Source: Chryseobacterium oryzae
Lineage (GTDB): Bacteria > Bacteroidota > Bacteroidia > Flavobacteriales > Weeksellaceae
Assembly: GCF_022811665.1 (NCBI RefSeq)
Contig: NZ_CP094529.1
Span: forward strand, 1,736,001 to 1,800,000
DNA length: 64,000 nt
Direction: 5' to 3'
Positions 41,017 to 50,791 of this stretch are shown here, piece by piece. The notes under the pieces are model-generated. The model did not search any database, was not told the DNA's origin, and was given only the letters and a program-made list of their open reading frames with translations. The translations under genes and the position numbers were made by a program. The stretch's first letter is position 1. Each line of letters opens with the position of its first letter.

Positions 41017-42666
41017 TTACTTTCTGGTAATTCTCAGCAAAAGAATTACCGTTAACACCATAGAAAAGCTAAATCCTAAAACTGCAACTAAAGACAGCTC
41101 TCCTATTTTGGGACCTTTTTCGGACACAAAAACGATTGCTGTAGCAATAATATTAGCTCCTAAAACCATTGTAAGTATTAAATTGATGATGCTTGATTTA
41201 ATTAAATGGTTCGTCTTTTCGATATTTTTAATTTCGCTTGAGATAGTAAACTGCTCATCATCTAACTTTTGGAGCACAGATCTGAGTTCTTTAGGAATTT
41301 CATCTACATTATCCGTGAAATTCTGAATTTTTTCTAAACTCTTTTTAAAAATTTTTTCCGGACTTAATTTTTTGGTGAAAATTTTCTTGGCATACGGATG
41401 CAGGCTTTTTACGATGTCCAAATCCGGGTTAATAGTTCTGCCAACTCCTTCAATAAGACCAATTCCTTTAAAAAGCAGATAAAAATAATCGGGCATGTAA
41501 AGTCGGTTTTCCTTCAAAACATCTTTCATTTTATTCATGATTACCTGAGGATCAATATCTTTCAGAGAGGTACTGTGAACAAAATTAACTACTTCTTCTA
41601 CATCGTTTTCAAACTTTCTGTCGTTGGGAATTTCATAACTAACAGCCATTTTTTTGAGATAACGAACAATTTTTTTAGAATTTTTTGCAACAAAACTTAC
41701 GATAAGATTTTCAAGAATTTCTTTATCATTTGGTTGAATTTTTCCTACGGCACCAAAATCTATAAAAACGACTTTTCCATCTTTTTTCACCATTATATTT
41801 CCCGCATGAGGATCTGCATGGAAGAAACCGTAATCTAAAATCTGAGAAACAAACAGTCTTAAACCTCTTTCTGAAACCATTACGGGATCAATTCCGTATT
41901 TTTGAAGAGTTGTGGTGTCGGTAACTTTTATTCCGTCGATAAATTCCATGCAGAGAACATTATTATTGCACAGCTCATCGTAAATTTTAGGAACATAAGT
42001 TTCCGGATTATTTTTAAAATTCTGAGTAAACTGATGAATATTATTTCGCTCATTTACCAAAGAAACTTCTTCCAACAAAGATTTTTCGAAAGTGGAAACT
42101 GCCTGTTTTAAGTTGAGTTTAGAACCTATTTCAGAATAAGTAGAAATAAGTTTTACCAAGTCTTTAATAATGAGCAAATCATCTTCGATTACAGGAAGAA
42201 TATCTGGCTTTTTAATTTTCAAAATAACATCTTCACCACCGATTAAAGTTCCTTTATAAACCTGAGCAATAGAGGCTGTTGCCAAAGGTTGAGGAATAAT
42301 TTCCTGAAAATAATCCGGTACAGAAATATCGAATTCATTTTCCAGAATTTCCTGTATGTTCATATCAACCGTTTCTACTCTGTCCTGAAGTTTCTGCAAC
42401 TCCTGAATCATTTCAGGTGGAAGCAAATCTTCGCGGTTGCTGAAAGACTGTCCTAATTTAACAAACGTTGGTCCCAACTCTTCCAATGCAAGACGAATAC
42501 GTTCATAAATGGTTCCTTTAGAAATGACTTCTTCAGAATTTTCCGGTTTTTCATCAGATTTTTTATTCCCATTCATTCTGGAAATTAAATCTTTAAAACC
42601 ATACTTACTAAGAACGGAAATTAGTTTTGCAGACCTTTTGAGTTTTCGCTGTTGTTTATCGAACAT
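41017..42666 (-). CDS. ABC1/UbiB/AarF family kinase-like protein
   Basis: 549 residues. Family motifs: LGPTFVKLGQSFSNREDLLP (KxGQ region), PLATASIAQVYKG (Ala-rich loop), LLEEVSLVNERNN, FFHADPHAGNIMV (catalytic-loop-like HxDxHxGN) and VFIDFGAVGKI (DFG-like). Two hydrophobic segments at the C-terminus (INLILTMVLGANIIATAIVF, then LVAVLGFSFSMVLTVILLLR) anchor it to the inner membrane. UbiB-type proteins support isoprenoid-quinone synthesis; here probably menaquinone-linked, which is inference. Confidence 0.92.
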   Translation of the reverse strand: MFDKQQRKLKRSAKLISVLSKYGFKDLISRMNGNKKSDEKPENSEEVISKGTIYERIRLALEELGPTFVKLGQSFSNREDLLPPEMIQELQKLQDRVETVDMNIQEILENEFDISVPDYFQEIIPQPLATASIAQVYKGTLIGGEDVILKIKKPDILPVIEDDLLIIKDLVKLISTYSEIGSKLNLKQAVSTFEKSLLEEVSLVNERNNIHQFTQNFKNNPETYVPKIYDELCNNNVLCMEFIDGIKVTDTTTLQKYGIDPVMVSERGLRLFVSQILDYGFFHADPHAGNIMVKKDGKVVFIDFGAVGKIQPNDKEILENLIVSFVAKNSKKIVRYLKKMAVSYEIPNDRKFENDVEEVVNFVHSTSLKDIDPQVIMNKMKDVLKENRLYMPDYFYLLFKGIGLIEGVGRTINPDLDIVKSLHPYAKKIFTKKLSPEKIFKKSLEKIQNFTDNVDEIPKELRSVLQKLDDEQFTISSEIKNIEKTNHLIKSSIINLILTMVLGANIIATAIVFVSEKGPKIGELSLVAVLGFSFSMVLTVILLLRITRK

Positions 42667-42777
42667 AATCTTGAAAATAATAATGTAATTTAAGTCAAAA
42701 ACTATTCCTTGTGCGAAAATTTATTTTGGAATATTTTTAAATACAAAGAACACAGAGATTTTTATAGCTGAAAATTT

Positions 42778-43644
42778 TTAAGATTTCAGCAAAAATTCTT
42801 TATAATTACCTAGAAATTTAACTTCTGCTCCAATTGCTTTTAATTCATCAATAGAATTAATATAGAGAACATTATCCCAATCGCCAACCACTGTCAGAAA
42901 AAAGAAATAATTACCCAAACCCGTTTTTAAGGTACGGCTTTCTATTTTGGAAAGATTCATATTTCGCCATGCAAAAACCGATAAAACCTGATGAAGACCT
43001 CCAGCGTGATCTTGCGGAAGCGTAATAAGAAGTCCGGTTTTCTTTCCGGAAGCATTTAAATTACTGCCAAAGCTTTTTCCTGCTGTATTTGAAGATGAAT
43101 TATTAGAAATTACAATAAATCTGGTATGGTTTTGCTCAAAATCGTGTATGTTTTCATCTACAATTTGAAGACCATACAAATCTGCTGCAAATTTGTTGGC
43201 AACTGCCGCAATTTTTCTGTCCGGATTATCGGAAACCCTTTTTGCTGCCGCTGCTGTTGATGCAAAATCCTGTTTTGGAACTTGGGGATATTTATTATTC
43301 AGAAAATGAAAACTTTGGGCTAAAGCTTGTGGATGAGAGTAAATTTTCTCAATAATGTCATTGTTATGATGATTGGGATGAACCATCAAATGATGAGCAA
43401 TTGGGAGAACAGCTTCCGCTTCAATTTTAATATCCTGTGTGAGATAAAGATAATCTAAGGTCATAGAAACCGTACCTTCGATAGAATTTTCTAATGGAAC
43501 CACTGCTTTATCTACTTCATTGTTTAAAACTGCCAAAAAGCAGTCTAAAATATTTGCCTTCGGAACCAATTCTTCTCCTAGAAATAACTGAATCGCTGTT
43601 AACTGTGTAAAAGAAGCTTCCGGACCTAAAAATGCTATTTTCAT
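42778..43644 (-). CDS. pheA: Prephenate dehydratase
   Basis: 288 residues: catalytic domain starting KIAFLGPEASFTQLTAIQLF and containing VPLENSIEGTVSMTLDYL and QDFASTAAAAKRVSD, then a C-terminal ACT regulatory domain with HAGGLHQVLSVFAWRNMNLS and KIESRTLKTGLGNYFFFLTV (the GALV/ESRP-type Phe-binding site). Converts prephenate to phenylpyruvate in Phe synthesis, with Phe feedback inhibition. No chorismate mutase domain is fused. Thr in FAST of the catalytic region is in the usual place. Confidence 0.93.
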   Translation of the reverse strand: MKIAFLGPEASFTQLTAIQLFLGEELVPKANILDCFLAVLNNEVDKAVVPLENSIEGTVSMTLDYLYLTQDIKIEAEAVLPIAHHLMVHPNHHNNDIIEKIYSHPQALAQSFHFLNNKYPQVPKQDFASTAAAAKRVSDNPDRKIAAVANKFAADLYGLQIVDENIHDFEQNHTRFIVISNNSSSNTAGKSFGSNLNASGKKTGLLITLPQDHAGGLHQVLSVFAWRNMNLSKIESRTLKTGLGNYFFFLTVVGDWDNVLYINSIDELKAIGAEVKFLGNYKEFLLKS

Positions 43645-43811
43645 TCCACTAATTTAAAAATTAAAATTAGAAAATGTTTGTTTTACTCTTTTTCGATGAA
43701 TATTCATCATGAAAAAATCTTCGTTTAATGAATTTTCAAGAATTAAAATTAAATCTTTGCTATTCCTAATTAATTTATTATCATTACCATATAAAAATCT
43801 AATCTTTAAAA

Positions 43812-44243
43812 ATGAGGAAAAATTTACTCACTTTATTGGGAATCTTCACATTACTGAGTTGCGGAAGAGAAATTATAGATGATGAATATATAAATTTATT
43901 TAATTATAAAAATGATACCCCATCTAACATTACTATTTTTTCTTATCAACAAGGAATAAAAACCAGACACGACTTACCGAAAGACAAGATTTACAGTCAG
44001 AAGTTGGATAATAATTTTGGTTCTACAGACAAGATTATTTTTTATGCCGACAGCGTAAAAATTGTCTATGATAATTCGAAATTTAAAGTTTGGAAATCTT
44101 CTGATGAAAGCCCAAGAAACATTATTAAAAGATTTGAAAATTACACGAAATTAAAAGAAGAACCCAATTATTCTGAATACTCATTTGCATTCGTACCATC
44201 AGATTTAGACCAGACTGCCGTTTGTAAAGGAAACTGCGATTAG
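43812..44243 (+). CDS. Putative lipoprotein, unknown function
   Basis: 143 residues. Lipoprotein signal LLTLLGIFTLLSC (Cys about residue 17), then GREIIDDEYINLFNYKNDTP and strand-like segments (DKIIFYADSVKIVYDNSKFK). Ends in two Cys (AVCKGNCD). Divergent from the pheA gene upstream and convergent with the transporter. No family recognised. Confidence 0.72.
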   Translation: MRKNLLTLLGIFTLLSCGREIIDDEYINLFNYKNDTPSNITIFSYQQGIKTRHDLPKDKIYSQKLDNNFGSTDKIIFYADSVKIVYDNSKFKVWKSSDESPRNIIKRFENYTKLKEEPNYSEYSFAFVPSDLDQTAVCKGNCD

Positions 44244-44301
44244 TTAAAATTAATACAATCTGAAATAGTTATCAATTTGTTATTTATTGTCAGATTTTTA
44301 A

Positions 44302-46323
44302 TCATTCGCCGTCATTTCCTTCACTGCTTACAAACATTTCGTTGGATTCTTCAGATACAATAGTGAGAAAACGCTCGTAATGCTTTAAAACATCACTAAT
44401 TAATTCATTTTTTGTAAAATACTGTATATCATAACCTTCCCGCGTGTCGCCAAAATAACTTTTTGGAAAATATCTAATACTTCTATCCATTCCCGGTAAG
44501 TTTTCATCACTCACCACCTGATCTGAAATTTTACTCTTAGAAACCCGAACTCCATATAAAAATTTATTAACTATTTTGTGGCGAATTTCAAATTCTACCT
44601 TCAATGGCTTGGTGTAAATATTAATTTCTGCGTTGATTCCGTTGTTTAAAAATTCGTGTTTTAACTCCTTTAAAGCGGTAGTAACTTCTGTATTGATGAA
44701 GGTTTCGACAGATGATTTGGTTTCATAAGATAACATTTGCTTCAAACGTTCTCTCCAAAACTTTCCGGACCATGGAATTGTGGTAACAGAAATCCCTTTT
44801 TCATAATATTTATAATCTATTATCAAAGCTTTCATTAAGGATATGGCGAACAAAACCATTATGACTGCAAATGGCAAAGCTGTGATTAGAGTCATCGTTT
44901 GTAAAGCTTGTAAACCACCCGCATTCAACAACATTAAAGAAAGCACAGCCAATAAAACTCCCCAAAATATCATTTGCCATTTTGGAGTATTCTTGGCATT
45001 TTGAGAAGATATACTGTTCATCACTAAAATCCCCGAATCTGCTGATGTTACAAAAAAGATGATGATAATACCAATAACAAGATAACTCAGTATAGACGAT
45101 AGTGGTAAATATTCTAAAAACTCGAACATTAGACTGTCTGGATCAGAAACTAATGAACTTAGAGCACCGTTTGCAACATTAATATCTATCCAAATAGCAC
45201 TATTCCCAAAAACAGTCATCCAAATAAAATTAAACAATGTAGGAATGATAAGAACGGCAGCGATAAACTCTCTTATTGTTCTTCCTTTTGAAATTCTTGC
45301 AATAAAAAGACCTACAAATGGCGACCAAGAAATCCACCATGCCCAGTAAAGGATTGTCCAATTATAAAACCACGGAAGCGTTTCTTTTTCATAAACGTGT
45401 GTATTAAAAGTAAGATCGAAAAAGCTGTTGATATAATTTCCCAATCCGTTGGTAAAACTTCCTATTAAATATACTGTCGGACCTAATATCAAAACAAAAA
45501 GCAATAAAATAATTACCGCCAGAATATTAATATTACTCAAAATTTTTATTCCTTTATTCACCCCTGAAGTAGCAGAAATAACAGAAATTGTTACCAATAC
45601 CAGAACAATAATTACCTGATAAAGAAAACCTGTATCCGGAAAAAGATTCAGTTTATCTAGACCCGAATTAATTTGGACAACTCCAAAACCTAAAGTAGTT
45701 GTAATTCCGAAAAACGTACTGCATAAAGCAAAAATATCGATTATATTTCCCCATTTTCCGGTAATTTTATCTTTCAATAAAGGATAAAGACCACTTCTTA
45801 ATGATAACGGAAGACGATAACGATAGGCAAAATACGCTAAAGTAAGTCCTACCAAACCATAAATTGCCCATGCATGAATTCCCCAATGAAAGAAAGTGTA
45901 AAGTTGCGCATTTTTTGCCCGGTTAATAAAATGATTTTCTTTAAAAACATCGCTCGAATAATGCTGCATAGGTTCTGCAACGCTAAAATACATAAGACCA
46001 ATCCCCATTCCTGCTGCAAAAAGCATAGAAATCCACGAGAAAAATGAATGTTCTGGTTTACTGTCATTAGAACCTAATTTGATGTTTCCGTACTTACTGA
46101 ACATTAAAAAAACGAGAAAAATCACAAAAATAGTTACGCACCAAACGTATATCCAGTTGAGATTAATAAATATGAAATTTTTAATGATATTCAGCACCGA
46201 ATTAACCTGCTCTGGAAAAAGCACCGAAAAAATGCAGACTCCGAAAATAAAAATAAGACTTGGTACTGTAACTCCTCTATCTAAATTGGTCTTGAATAAC
46301 TTGGATAAAAGTTGATTTTTCAT
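44302..46323 (-). CDS. BCCT-family transporter (BetT-like)
   Basis: 673 residues with 12 predicted membrane segments and the family signature WTILYWAWWISWSPFVGLFI followed by RISKGRTIREF. GMGIGLMYFSVAEPMQHY near the third membrane segment is the typical Gly-rich helix and binding-site Trp region. The C-terminal 170 residues form a soluble regulatory domain, as in E. coli BetT. Takes up choline, betaine or carnitine using the proton or sodium gradient, usually for osmoprotection. The substrate cannot be read from the sequence. Confidence 0.9.
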   Translation of the reverse strand: MKNQLLSKLFKTNLDRGVTVPSLIFIFGVCIFSVLFPEQVNSVLNIIKNFIFINLNWIYVWCVTIFVIFLVFLMFSKYGNIKLGSNDSKPEHSFFSWISMLFAAGMGIGLMYFSVAEPMQHYSSDVFKENHFINRAKNAQLYTFFHWGIHAWAIYGLVGLTLAYFAYRYRLPLSLRSGLYPLLKDKITGKWGNIIDIFALCSTFFGITTTLGFGVVQINSGLDKLNLFPDTGFLYQVIIVLVLVTISVISATSGVNKGIKILSNINILAVIILLLFVLILGPTVYLIGSFTNGLGNYINSFFDLTFNTHVYEKETLPWFYNWTILYWAWWISWSPFVGLFIARISKGRTIREFIAAVLIIPTLFNFIWMTVFGNSAIWIDINVANGALSSLVSDPDSLMFEFLEYLPLSSILSYLVIGIIIIFFVTSADSGILVMNSISSQNAKNTPKWQMIFWGVLLAVLSLMLLNAGGLQALQTMTLITALPFAVIMVLFAISLMKALIIDYKYYEKGISVTTIPWSGKFWRERLKQMLSYETKSSVETFINTEVTTALKELKHEFLNNGINAEINIYTKPLKVEFEIRHKIVNKFLYGVRVSKSKISDQVVSDENLPGMDRSIRYFPKSYFGDTREGYDIQYFTKNELISDVLKHYERFLTIVSEESNEMFVSSEGNDGE

Positions 46324-46735
46324 GGTATAAGTATAATTAAATTTTGAAATGACAGAAAAACTAACTTTAAAATCAATTTTTATGAGAAATAAAAACTTGG
46401 TTTTCTAATATTTAATTGAAGCTTTAAAAAATTAATGAAGAAAGTTTTTAATACTTCTAAAAGCGTAATAGTTACTTAGGTTACTAACAATTCTAGTTTT
46501 AGAATTATCATTTAACCGATCTGTCATTTAATAAGATTTTAAAAGCTTACAAATATTAAGCCGTTGCTATGCTACAAATAAGTAAAAAGAAAATGTATGA
46601 CAACTAGAGTTTCGATAAACATTTATTTAACAATGGATTAAGCATTATTTAAAAAACTAATTCATTAAATACAAAATAAATCCCTTCTTTTAGAATAATA
46701 TATTTTTATTTACATTTACTATAAAATTTCTAGAG
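46324..46735. other. Gene-free intergenic stretch, 412 bases
   Basis: AT-rich upstream region of the BCCT transporter (minus strand) and of a GNAT gene (plus strand). No open frame with a start, no RNA gene fold and no attC-like stem seen. It must hold the divergent promoters, but none matches the consensus well. Confidence 0.6.
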
Positions 46736-47176
46736 ATGATAATAAGAGAAGCTAAAATTGAAGATATAAAACAAATCCAAATAGTTAGAAATGCAGTAAA
46801 AGAAAATGCACTTTCTAATCCAAATCTCGTAACAGATAAAGATTGTGAAGAATTTATAAGTGAAAGAGGGAAAGGTTGGGTTTGCGAAATTGAAAATAAT
46901 ATTGTGGGATTTTCAATTGTTGATTTAAAAGAAAACAATATTTGGGCATTATTTGTACATCCCGATTATGAGAAAAAAGGAATCGGAAGATTGCTTCATA
47001 ATATTATGCTAGATTGGTATTTTAATCAAACTAAAAAAAATGTTTGGCTTGGTACAGCTCCAAACACGAGAGCGGAAATTTTTTATAGAAAAAGTGGCTG
47101 GAAAGAGATTGGAACGCATGGAAATGGAGAAATAAAATTCGAAATGACAGAGGAATATTGGGCTAAAAATAATTAA
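46736..47176 (+). CDS. GNAT N-acetyltransferase
   Basis: 146 residues. REAKIEDIKQIQIVRNAVKE opens it, then GWVCEIENNIVGFSIVDLKE, the core NNIWALFVHPDYEKKGIGRL with the acetyl-CoA loop K-K-G-I-G-R-L, then helix LHNIMLDWYF and FYRKSGWKEIGTHGNGEIKF with the terminal aromatic turn. Typical single-domain GNAT; the substrate is unknown. Followed by a relic attC-like end and a second GNAT gene. Confidence 0.85.
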   Translation: MIIREAKIEDIKQIQIVRNAVKENALSNPNLVTDKDCEEFISERGKGWVCEIENNIVGFSIVDLKENNIWALFVHPDYEKKGIGRLLHNIMLDWYFNQTKKNVWLGTAPNTRAEIFYRKSGWKEIGTHGNGEIKFEMTEEYWAKNN

Positions 47177-47182
47177 TAATAC

Positions 47183-47266
47183 AGTTAATACTACTTTTAA
47201 TTTGCTTAAAATAAAACTCTTCAATTCAATCTTCTGTGACTTCGCCAATTCTTTTTCCGTTAATTA
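47183..47266 (+). repeat. Relic attC-like site near 47.2 kb
   Basis: The 3' end GACTTCGCCAATTCTTTTTC then CGTTAATT (47239-47266) matches GCACTTCGCCAATACTTTTTCCGTTAGC of the array in its order and spacing. The 5' side has only AGTTAAT (47183-47189) as a weak R'' box and no L'' stem. Lies 16 kb from the rest of the array. Confidence 0.65.
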
Positions 47267-47283
47267 AACAACAATTAAAAATC

Positions 47284-47748
47284 ATGAAAATTATCAAACA
47301 AAAAACATTAAATGAAATTCAAAAAAAAGAAATTCTTGAACTCTGGAACAACGAATATCCCGAAAAACTCACCTATAAATCAATTGAAGATTTTGAAAAT
47401 TATTTGAATAAACTTACCGAACAAAATCATTATTTGCTCATTGATGAGTATAATAAGATTAACAGTTGGGCAACAACTTTTAAAAGAGAAAATGAAACTT
47501 GGTTTGCCATAATTATTTCAGAAAAACTTCACGGAAAAGGCTTTGGAACAAGAATTTTAGACACTATTAAAGAAAATGAAACCATTTTAAACGGCTGGGT
47601 TATTGATGGTGATTCAGACAAAAAATTGAACGGGAACAATTACCGTTCGCCTTTAGAATTCTATATTAAAAACGAGTTTGAAGTGCTTAGTGACACACGT
47701 CTGGAGCTGGAAATAATGTCCGCAGTAAAAATTAAATGGGTAAAATAA
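47284..47748 (+). CDS. GNAT-like acetyltransferase, probable former cassette
   Basis: 154 residues from ATG 47284, 24 bases after a relic R' box, the same spacing as in cassettes. Fold order: KTLNEIQKKEILELWNNEYP, HYLLIDEYNKINSWATTFKR, ETWFAIIISEKLHGKGFGTR with H-G-K-G-F-G-T as the acetyl-CoA loop, then helix ILDTIKENE and NNYRSPLEFYIKNEFEVLSD. Substrate unknown. Its lack of a matching downstream box means it is no longer an intact cassette. Confidence 0.78.
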   Translation: MKIIKQKTLNEIQKKEILELWNNEYPEKLTYKSIEDFENYLNKLTEQNHYLLIDEYNKINSWATTFKRENETWFAIIISEKLHGKGFGTRILDTIKENETILNGWVIDGDSDKKLNGNNYRSPLEFYIKNEFEVLSDTRLELEIMSAVKIKWVK

Positions 47749-47999
47749 TTTAAAAACAAAATATTGTTTTATTCCAAAATTATAAAAATAGAATTGGGTA
47801 GTTATTTAAAGATTTGTTTAAATAAAATATTGTTAGTTATCATTTTTTTATAAATTTACAATCTAAAACAACTTTTAGATGACACAATGAGGAATCAAAA
47901 TTAAAATTTTGATAACTATTTCTGTATAACTAACAACCATTATTTGAATTTTAAAAATTAAAGTTCAACATAATTTTTATAATTAAAAAAAGATTTAAT

Positions 48000-48761
48000 A
48001 TGAATGATTATAGACTCTCTAATGAAGTTTGGAAACCTATTGAATTTGACTTTGAATTTACAAGCAACAGTCGTTGGGAAATTTCTAATTTGGGAAGAGT
48101 AAGAAGTTTTAACAGAGCTTCGGATGGTAGAATTCTGAACGGTTCTTTAACAGAAGGCTACAGAGTGATAAGACTTAAACTTTATAAACCAAGAGAGGAA
48201 AAAGATCAGGAGAAATTCGACGAACTTAAAAAAGAAATCTCAGATCTGCACAAAACCCGAAGAGAAAAAATTGCCGAAAAAGATTTTTCTCACAATATTG
48301 AAAGACTCACGAAACTTATCGACAAAAAGAAAAATGAACTCAGCAAAAAACTGGATCGAAATCTAAAAAAAAGAACCATAAACCACCATTTTATGATCCA
48401 CAGAATGGTTGCCACTTATTTTCTTCCTAAAACAAATCCCAATGCAACAATTGTTGGACACTTAGATTTTGATAAACTTAACAATCAGGCGAACAATCTA
48501 AAGTGGATGACACCCGAAGAAAACATCATCCATCAAAGTAAAAGCCCAAAAGTAATTACCGAAAAAAAATGGAAGAAATATACCCAGAAAAAGAGACAAA
48601 GCGGGATGAAACTTACATCTACACAGGTAATTCATATTAAACAACAGCTGAAAAGAAATAGACCTTACAAACAGATTGCTAAACAGTTCAATATTACGTC
48701 CATGCAGATTTGGAGAATAAAAAGCGGTGAAAACTGGGCACATGTTGAAATCCCTGACTAA
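48000..48761 (+). CDS. NUMOD4/HNH endonuclease-like protein
   Basis: 253 residues. N-terminal NUMOD4-type motif (EVWKPIEFDF...RWEISNLGRVRSFNRASDGR then GSLTEGYRVIRLKLY), a Lys/Glu-rich coiled-coil insertion of about 50 residues, then an HNH-type block (HHFMIHRMVATYFLPKTNPN, VGHLDFDKLNNQANNLKWMT, PEENIIHQ) with the His and Asn positions of HNH_3 nucleases. The C-terminal part KQIAKQFNITSMQIWRIKSG is a helix-turn-helix. This is the layout of free-standing homing-type endonucleases of phages and bacterial genomes. No intron is visible nearby. Confidence 0.82.
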   Translation: MNDYRLSNEVWKPIEFDFEFTSNSRWEISNLGRVRSFNRASDGRILNGSLTEGYRVIRLKLYKPREEKDQEKFDELKKEISDLHKTRREKIAEKDFSHNIERLTKLIDKKKNELSKKLDRNLKKRTINHHFMIHRMVATYFLPKTNPNATIVGHLDFDKLNNQANNLKWMTPEENIIHQSKSPKVITEKKWKKYTQKKRQSGMKLTSTQVIHIKQQLKRNRPYKQIAKQFNITSMQIWRIKSGENWAHVEIPD

Positions 48762-48870
48762 CAAGAAGTCTTTTCCTTCTTTTTCAACAATCATTTAATT
48801 CAAATAAAAAGTTTCACGATGCCGAATTAAGAATCTAACCATAAAAAACACAAATTGAAAAATAAAAGAT

Positions 48871-49209
48871 ATGGAATGCTTAGAATGTGGTGAAAAAATC
48901 TTAGGAAGATCAGATAAAAAGTTTTGTGACGACAATTGCAGAAATGCTTTCAATAATAAGCAAAATAAAGATTCTACCAATCTCATGCGTAATGTGAACA
49001 ACAAATTGCGTCGTAATTACCGAATCTTGTCTGAAATAAATAAAGAAGGAAAAACAAAATTTCCTAAATCTAAACTCGATGGCTTAGGTTTTGATTTTAA
49101 TTATTTTACCAACATCAAAATTTATAAAAACGGTTCAGAATACAAGTTCATCTATGATCAGGGCTACAAAATTCTGGAAGATGATTTTGTTTTGATTGTC
49201 AAAAATTAA
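48871..49209 (+). CDS. Small zinc-ribbon protein
   Basis: 112 residues. The N-terminus MECLECGEKILGRSDKKFCD DNC has four Cys in C-x2-C and C-x3-C pairs (residues 3, 6, about 19 and 23), a zinc ribbon. The rest is helical and basic (RNVNNKLRRNYRILSEINKE) followed by a strand-rich end (KIYKNGSEYKFIYDQGYKIL). Two bases separate it from the TIGR01777 gene, so the two are co-transcribed. Function unknown. Confidence 0.8.
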   Translation: MECLECGEKILGRSDKKFCDDNCRNAFNNKQNKDSTNLMRNVNNKLRRNYRILSEINKEGKTKFPKSKLDGLGFDFNYFTNIKIYKNGSEYKFIYDQGYKILEDDFVLIVKN

Positions 49210-49211
49210 TT

Positions 49212-50132
49212 ATGAAAGAGACAGTACTCATCACAGGAGCAAGCGGAGGAATAGCAAAAGTTCTTTCGGCAAAGTTGAAAGAAAATTATTCAATCCGATT
49301 TCTTACGAGAAAAAAAAGAGCTGAAAATGAGTTCGAATGGAATTTGGAAAATCAAACTATAGATGAGAAGGCTTTTGAAAATGTTAATCATATAATTCAT
49401 CTTGCAGGAGCCAATATTTCTGAAAAAAGATGGAGCGAAGAACGAAAAAAAGAACTAATTTCCAGTAGAATTAATTCTGCAAAACTGATTTTTGAGACTT
49501 TAAAAAAGAATAATCAAACAATACAATCTTTCATTTCTGCATCGGGAATAAATTATTATGGAACAGAAACTACCGAAAAAATCTTTTCAGAAAACGATCC
49601 TCCGGGAAATGATTTTTTAAGTGAAGTTGTAATAGCCTGGGAAAATTCAGCAAACCAATTTTACACTGAAAATATCGCTGAAAGAGTAGTAAAAATCCGA
49701 ACAGCTGTAGTTTTATCCGAAAAAGAGGGGGCTCTCCCAAAAATTTCAGCACCAATTAAATTGGGAATTGGTTCACCAATAGGTTCTGGCAAACAGTATG
49801 TACCGTGGATTCACATTGATGATATTTGTGGAATTTACGAATACACTTTAAAAAACAATGAACTACACGGAGTTTACAATGCTACTTCACCAGAGCATAC
49901 TACAAATGAAAATTTAACCAAACTCATTGCGGAAATCCTTAAAAAACCTTTATGGATGCCGAATGTTCCGGAATTTATGCTAAAACTGATTTTTGGTGAA
50001 TTATCTACCATTTTATTGAAAGGTTCCAGAGCATCTTCGAATAAAATACAGAAATTAGGATATCAATTTAAATTTCCAAATCTTAAAATGGCATTAGAAG
50101 ATTTATTAAAAAATAATAAAAAAGTATTATGA
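49212..50132 (+). CDS. TIGR01777 family SDR-type epimerase
   Basis: 306 residues. Rossmann start VLITGASGGIAKVLSAKLKE (Gly-rich NAD(P) loop), HIIHLAGANISEKRWSEERK, the YYGT-type region INYYGTETTEK with the Tyr of the catalytic pair, WENSANQFYTEN, then the C-terminal DUF1731 part with LWMPNVPEFMLKLIFGELST and LLKGSRASSNKIQKLGYQF. Family of YfcH-like, nucleotide-sugar-epimerase-related proteins of unknown substrate. ATGA overlap with the next gene. Confidence 0.9.
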   Translation: MKETVLITGASGGIAKVLSAKLKENYSIRFLTRKKRAENEFEWNLENQTIDEKAFENVNHIIHLAGANISEKRWSEERKKELISSRINSAKLIFETLKKNNQTIQSFISASGINYYGTETTEKIFSENDPPGNDFLSEVVIAWENSANQFYTENIAERVVKIRTAVVLSEKEGALPKISAPIKLGIGSPIGSGKQYVPWIHIDDICGIYEYTLKNNELHGVYNATSPEHTTNENLTKLIAEILKKPLWMPNVPEFMLKLIFGELSTILLKGSRASSNKIQKLGYQFKFPNLKMALEDLLKNNKKVL

Positions 50133-50692
50133 AAAAGAAATTTTCAATTATAGCTCTTACGCTTTTCTCTGTTTTTTATTTTTCACAAAATACTGAAAAA
50201 TTGAATGATCATAAAGCAACTGAATTTTTCAAAACTCATTATAAAAAGAAAAATTATAAAAAATTCGAAGGGAAAATGATGGTTAAGAATCATGTAATTT
50301 CCTTTGATAATAAAACAATTTATTACGATAAAAATGATAAAATCGTAGCGACAATATTAAAGCAGGGTCTTATTTATCCACAGCTTTTAACCGATTATCA
50401 AATGCAGAAATTTTTGGATGAAACAACCGATAAAACTCAGAAAAGATTTCTCAAAATGCAGAAAGATCCTAAAGCTTCTTTCGATGTAAATAATATCGAA
50501 CTGAGTGATTTTTCAGAAATTTCTACTGGAAAATTAAATAATAAAGTGCGTAGATTTAAGGTCGATTTAAGGGATAACCGATTAAACACCCATTCCATCT
50601 ATTATTTTGAATTAACCAACGATAATGCCTCAGCAAACCTATCACTGGAGAATTTCATTTTGGGTTCTAAGCTTACTTATATTGGTAATTAA
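50129..50692 (+). CDS. Exported protein, unknown function
   Basis: 187 residues. Signal peptide (FSIIALTLFSVFYFSQ). Mature part basic and helical, then strands (VRRFKVDLRDNRLNTHSIYY, FELTNDNASANLSLENFILG). Starts within the stop of the TIGR01777 gene, so it is third in the 48871-50692 operon. No family recognised. Confidence 0.72.
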   Translation: MKKKFSIIALTLFSVFYFSQNTEKLNDHKATEFFKTHYKKKNYKKFEGKMMVKNHVISFDNKTIYYDKNDKIVATILKQGLIYPQLLTDYQMQKFLDETTDKTQKRFLKMQKDPKASFDVNNIELSDFSEISTGKLNNKVRRFKVDLRDNRLNTHSIYYFELTNDNASANLSLENFILGSKLTYIGN

Positions 50693-50791
50693 ACAAAATT
50701 TATTATTCTACAACGAAACAAAATTCTATATAACTTACAGTTTATCAATTTAAAAGCTTAATTTTGCAACCCGAAATAAGGAATTACCCAC

